A model generated the notes under the pieces. That model was not told the DNA's origin. It did not search any database and worked only from the letters and a program-made list of their open reading frames with translations. Source: Ktedonobacterales bacterium (GTDB lineage Bacteria > Chloroflexota > Ktedonobacteria > Ktedonobacterales > JADMIN01). Taken from it: a DNA stretch of 9,257 bases. Location: the NCBI GenBank assembly GCA_025450405.1, contig JANWHL010000293.1, forward strand, positions 1 to 9,257, given 5' to 3'. The translations under genes were made by a program, and so were the position numbers. Numbering within the stretch: the first letter of the stretch is position 1; every line of letters starts with the position of its first letter. Positions 7,086 through 9,257 of the stretch are shown here, piece after piece.

Positions 7086-7091
7086 ATTTTA
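7086..7091 (-). promoter_or_regulatory. Possible -10 element for the DUF885 gene
   Basis: Minus-strand TAAAAT occurs 130 bases upstream of the DUF885 start within GC-rich surroundings. The hexamer at the -35 spacing (around ATTCGT/TTCGTG) is a poor match. A second AT-rich hexamer, TAAGAT, lies just upstream on the same strand. The evidence is weak. Confidence 0.3.
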
Positions 7092-7120
7092 CCGCGCGCG
7101 ATCTTACCACGAATGGCGAG

Positions 7121-7149
7121 GTGATCGGGGACGTGATCGGGTGATTGAG
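7121..7149. repeat. Short direct repeats GTGATCGGG in the divergent intergenic region
   Basis: GTGATCGGG occurs at 7121-7129 and again at 7133-7141 (period 12), followed by the degenerate GTGATTGAG at 7141-7149. The location between two divergent genes suggests a binding-site array, but no regulator gene is present to link to it. Confidence 0.5.
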
Positions 7150-7278
7150 TGAACAGGTACGAGGTCGGACGTGGACGTACGCGGACATCGCGCGCGCATG
7201 CCCTCACGGCGGCACACCTTACATCGTGACACGACGCTGGGGCGCGGCGCAAGGTTGGAAACCGTGACTGGAGCGGCT

Positions 7279-7308
7279 TTGACGCCGTCCCGCCAGACGG
7301 GTTAGAAT
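7279..7308 (+). promoter_or_regulatory. Sigma-70-type promoter giving a leaderless transcript
   Basis: TTGACG (7279-7284) and TAGAAT (7303-7308) are 18 bases apart. The start of transcription, expected about 7 bases after the -10, falls on the A of the ATG at 7315. No Shine-Dalgarno precedes that ATG, consistent with a leaderless mRNA. The spacer holds a 5-bp inverted repeat, CCGTC (7285-7289) and GACGG (7296-7300), which might be an operator. Confidence 0.6.
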
Positions 7309-7314
7309 GCGGGC

Positions 7315-8100
7315 ATGACCGATACGCGACCTGAACACGGCCCCGATCCAGCGGGGGAGCCACTTGTCGCCTCCACCATGCTCCATGTGCGTGGGGCCAC
7401 ACCGGAAGCCGTGGAGGAGGCCCTGACGGCGATCTTCGCCGCGGATGACCGCCCGCGTGTCCTCCGGCTGGAGGGGACGTACTCGGCGGTGCTGGCGCGT
7501 GCCGCCGATCCGGGTCTTAAAGCCGCCTATCGCTATCTGATCTTTCGCGCGCACGATGCCCCGTGGGTGCCCGTGCTGGAAGTTGGTACACGCGGCGAGG
7601 GCCTCGATGTGGCCATCTCAGCGGCGCTCGATGGCGCCGACGTGTTCTCGGTGTTCATCTATGGCGATGGGCTGTCGGGCTATCGGCTGGCCCGCGACGG
7701 CAACGCGGTAGACCGGTACGTCAGCGATCCGACCGCGTTCGCGTCTGAACCGCTGACGGCCGAGGAGATCGAGGCCGAGCGCGGGCACCCAGAGCGATTT
7801 GCCGACCTGCTTCCGGTGGGCACGACCGCCGAGGCGTTCGAGCGCGTGGTCCTGCGCCAAGGGTGGTGGGAGGACTATGACGCGGGGAGATCGGCCGCCC
7901 AGGGGGCTGAGGCCGCGCGGGGGGACGCGGGCGCGGGGGATGAGGGGGACGAGGTCGACCTGGTGGATGAGGCGGATCGCGCACGCTGCATCGCGCTGGC
8001 GCTCGAGCTTTGGGGACCGAGTGAGTACCCGTTCGCCACCGACCTGGAGGACCTCACCAATCGTGTAGTGGGGCCGGCGCTGGCCCTCGCATTCGAGTGA
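7315..8100 (+). CDS. Unrecognised protein, 261 residues
   Basis: I do not recognise the family. The product is acidic, without a signal peptide or membrane segment, and so probably cytoplasmic. Residues 1-145 look like a compact alpha/beta domain: a helix at about 29-42, then strands and LKAAYRYLIF, PWVPVLEVG, ADVFSVFIYGDG and YRLARDGNAVDRYVSDP (123-139). The last segment resembles bacterial proteins in which a strand pair displays an xRDGxxVDRYxSxP motif. Residues about 192-220 are a Gly/Ala/Glu/Asp-rich linker, followed by a helical C-terminal segment with ELWGPSEYPF. Coding is supported by GC-rich third positions, full length without stops, a promoter abutting the ATG, and tight linkage to the ferredoxin gene (37-base gap). 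The start has no ribosome site and is explained by leaderless translation. Function unknown. Confidence 0.8.
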   Translation: MTDTRPEHGPDPAGEPLVASTMLHVRGATPEAVEEALTAIFAADDRPRVLRLEGTYSAVLARAADPGLKAAYRYLIFRAHDAPWVPVLEVGTRGEGLDVAISAALDGADVFSVFIYGDGLSGYRLARDGNAVDRYVSDPTAFASEPLTAEEIEAERGHPERFADLLPVGTTAEAFERVVLRQGWWEDYDAGRSAAQGAEAARGDAGAGDEGDEVDLVDEADRARCIALALELWGPSEYPFATDLEDLTNRVVGPALALAFE

Positions 8101-8118
8101 AACACGGGAGTGAAACAC
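8095..8118 (+). repeat. Duplicated 11-bp motif spanning a stop codon
   Basis: GAGTGAAACAC occurs at 8095-8105 and 8108-8118, a period of 13. The first copy contains the last codon and stop (GAG TGA) of the upstream gene, and the second lies in the gap before the ferredoxin gene's Shine-Dalgarno. It looks like a small local duplication. Confidence 0.7.
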
Positions 8119-8137
8119 ACGCGGCTGGAGGTGGGCA

Positions 8138-8605
8138 ATGGCCGGGAATGATGTGACCGGCGAGGAGAGCCTGCCCGCGGAGCGGCCAGTTCCCGGACGA
8201 CGCACGCGCCCCACCGGCCGCATTTGGGCGAAGCATGTCTTTGTCTGCACGAGCGGCGATTGGTGCCCGCGGGTGGACGGGGACGGTCTGGGTGTGCACG
8301 CGCGCATGAAACGGCTGGTGGCCGAGGCCGGACTCAAAGGGCGCGTACGGGTCAATCACTCGGGATGCCTCGATCAGTGTGGCAATGGCCCGATGGTCGT
8401 GGTCTATCCCGAAGCCGTGTGGTACTGGGGCGTCCAGGTGGAGGACGTCGAGGAGATCGTGCGCGAGCACCTGGCCGGCGGCCGGCCGGTGGAGCGGCTG
8501 CGGTACCGCAACACGCCAGGGAAGCACAAGCTGCCGCGCGACGCGCAGGGCCGACCGATCGGCCGGCCCTGCCGGATCGAGGCGACGCGGGAGGACACGG
8601 CATGA
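8138..8605 (+). CDS. Thioredoxin-fold [2Fe-2S] ferredoxin domain protein
   Basis: An electron carrier of the thioredoxin-like [2Fe-2S] ferredoxin class, related in fold to NuoE and Aquifex-type ferredoxins. The four probable cluster ligands are C37 and C43 in HVFVCTSGDWCP and C77 and C81 in SGCLDQCGNGP. After them come VVVYPEAVWYWGV and a helix VEDVEEIVREHLAGG, which match the family's C-terminal half. The first pair has CX5C spacing, shorter than the CX12C of the Aquifex protein. Residues 1-28 are a Pro/Arg-rich extension, and residues 122-155 form a basic tail. The start ATG has GGAGGTG about 5 bases upstream. It lies 37 bases after the unrecognised gene, and its stop overlaps the next start by four bases (ATGA), implying translational coupling with the D-aminopeptidase. 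The redox partner is unknown. Confidence 0.92.
   Translation: MAGNDVTGEESLPAERPVPGRRTRPTGRIWAKHVFVCTSGDWCPRVDGDGLGVHARMKRLVAEAGLKGRVRVNHSGCLDQCGNGPMVVVYPEAVWYWGVQVEDVEEIVREHLAGGRPVERLRYRNTPGKHKLPRDAQGRPIGRPCRIEATREDTA
8545..8572 (+). other. GC-rich hairpin near the 3' end of the ferredoxin gene
   Basis: GCAGGGCC (8545-8552) and GGCCCTGC (8565-8572) form a perfect 8-bp inverted repeat around 12 bases. It ends 30 bases before the next start codon. There is no T-run, so it is not a classical terminator; it could act as an RNA processing or stability element, or simply reflect codon choice. Confidence 0.4.
8589..8594 (+). promoter_or_regulatory. Shine-Dalgarno for the D-aminopeptidase gene
   Basis: GGGAGG lies 7 bases upstream of the ATG at 8602, inside the last codons of the ferredoxin gene. 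Together with the ATGA overlap it fixes the start and supports coupled translation. Confidence 0.75.
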
Positions 8606-9257
8606 AGGTCTACATTTCTACAGACTTCGAGGGCGTGGCCGGCATCGTGGATTGGGACCAGATCATGGTGGGCAGCCATGACTATGACCTGGGGCGGCGG
8701 CTGTTGCTCGGCGAGTTGAACGCGGCTATAGATGGCGCGGAGCAAGGTGGGGCGACCGAGTTCGTGGTTAACGACTCGCACTCCAGCATGCGCAATCTGG
8801 CTCCGGACCAGATCCACGCCCGCGCGGCGCTCCTCACCGGCAAGCACAAACCTTTGTATATGATGGAGGGGCTCGACGCGAGCTTTGGCGCGATCATCTT
8901 CCTCGGCTATCACGGATCCGTGGGCGCGAGCCAGGCCGTGCTCAGCCACACCTACAATCCTCGCGCGATCTGGGAGGTGCGTCTCGACGGCCAAATCGTC
9001 GGCGAGTCGGCCCTCAACGCGCTGGTGGCCGCCCACTATGGTGTGCCGATCGTGCTCGTGACGGGCGATCAAGTGACGGCGGCGGAGGCGAAAGCGCTGG
9101 TGCCTGAGGTGGAGACGGTCGAGGTCAAGCGATCCGTCTCGCGCTACGCCGCGGAGAGCGTGCATCCGGAAGTGGCGCGTGAGCTGATCCACGCGGGCGC
9201 CCGCCGGGCGATCGAGCGGGCGCGGAGTGGCGGCATCCCGGCTCCGCGCTTCGGCCC
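8602..9257 (+). CDS. M55 family zinc D-aminopeptidase, DppA type (C-terminus cut by window edge)
   Basis: Family members remove N-terminal D-amino acids from peptides; the Bacillus subtilis enzyme is a self-compartmentalising decamer with a two-zinc site. The first 218 residues are visible, covering most of a protein of about 270-280. Probable zinc ligands are in place: D8 and E10 in STDFEG, H60 in VNDSH, H104 in LGYH and E135 in VGES. H116 in VLSH aligns with the conserved active-site histidine. KPLYMMEGLD and EVRLDG are further family segments. No signal peptide is visible, so it is cytoplasmic. The start is set by the Shine-Dalgarno and the ATGA overlap. In Bacillus the gene sits with a dipeptide transporter; here it follows a ferredoxin, and no transporter is in view, though genes to the right are not visible. 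Substrate specificity is inferred from the family only. Confidence 0.94.
   Translation, partial: MKVYISTDFEGVAGIVDWDQIMVGSHDYDLGRRLLLGELNAAIDGAEQGGATEFVVNDSHSSMRNLAPDQIHARAALLTGKHKPLYMMEGLDASFGAIIFLGYHGSVGASQAVLSHTYNPRAIWEVRLDGQIVGESALNALVAAHYGVPIVLVTGDQVTAAEAKALVPEVETVEVKRSVSRYAAESVHPEVARELIHAGARRAIERARSGGIPAPRFG

Larger units (their letters stand above)
6957..7314. other. Divergent intergenic region between the DUF885 gene and the unrecognised-protein operon
   Basis: About 360 bases with no credible gene. Contents: a plus-strand promoter at 7279-7308 directly abutting the next gene; AT-rich ATTTTA (7086-7091), whose complement TAAAAT is the best -10-like hexamer for the DUF885 gene although no good -35 accompanies it; and direct repeats of GTGATCGGG (7121-7129, 7133-7141, degenerate 7141-7149) between the two putative promoters. 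The repeats could be an operator cluster. I see no terminator, as expected between divergent genes. Confidence 0.6.

Noticed and set aside
5986..7188. Minus-strand 400-codon frame overlapping the DUF885 N-terminus and the intergenic region
   Set aside because: An Arg/Ala/Pro/His-rich out-of-frame translation. The DUF885 frame explains the region to 6956, and the remainder is non-coding.
8404..9192. Minus-strand frame opposite the ferredoxin and D-aminopeptidase genes
   Set aside because: It crosses two well-supported plus-strand genes and encodes an Arg/His-rich sequence with no domain.

Overview
The window is a GC-rich chromosomal stretch from a bacterium. It has eight genes, two of them cut by the window edges. 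There is no rRNA or tRNA gene, CRISPR array, insertion sequence or phage gene. The combination of a soluble GAF-type chemoreceptor, HflX with a glycine-rich linker, QueF, a DUF885 metallopeptidase-like protein, a thioredoxin-fold [2Fe-2S] ferredoxin and an M55 D-aminopeptidase, with high GC and GTG/TTG starts, suggests Chloroflexota, perhaps Thermomicrobia-like. That placement is an inference from gene content, not from a phylogenetic marker.

Layout, left to right. (1) 2-2173, minus: a GAF plus methyl-accepting signalling-domain protein. Its C-terminus runs off the left edge, and its Pro/Ser/Gly-rich tail holds five tandem 7-residue repeats. (2) 2174-2571: a non-coding gap with several perfect palindromes. 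(3) 2572-2901, plus: a small three-helix membrane protein of the DUF5658 type. (4) 2940-4250 (probably to 4325), minus: the ribosome-associated GTPase HflX, with a good promoter upstream and an odd start region. (5) 4492-4980, minus: the queuosine-pathway nitrile reductase QueF, with a short tandem repeat in its leader. (6) 5160-6956, minus: a DUF885 protein with an HExxPGH motif. (7) 6957-7314: a divergent intergenic region. (8) 7315-8100, 8138-8605 and 8602-beyond 9257, plus: an apparent operon of an unrecognised protein, a [2Fe-2S] ferredoxin and a D-aminopeptidase (DppA family), whose first gene looks leaderless.

Most genes are housekeeping or stand-alone accessory functions. I see no convincing multi-gene defence, secretion or biosynthetic system. 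The parts most worth a second look are the apparent absence of a canonical start codon where HflX homology and the Shine-Dalgarno sequence both predict one, the heptapeptide repeat tail of the chemoreceptor, the leaderless promoter, and the uncharacterised gene linked to the ferredoxin and DppA. Long antisense open frames are common here because of GC-rich codon use and were set aside as shadows.
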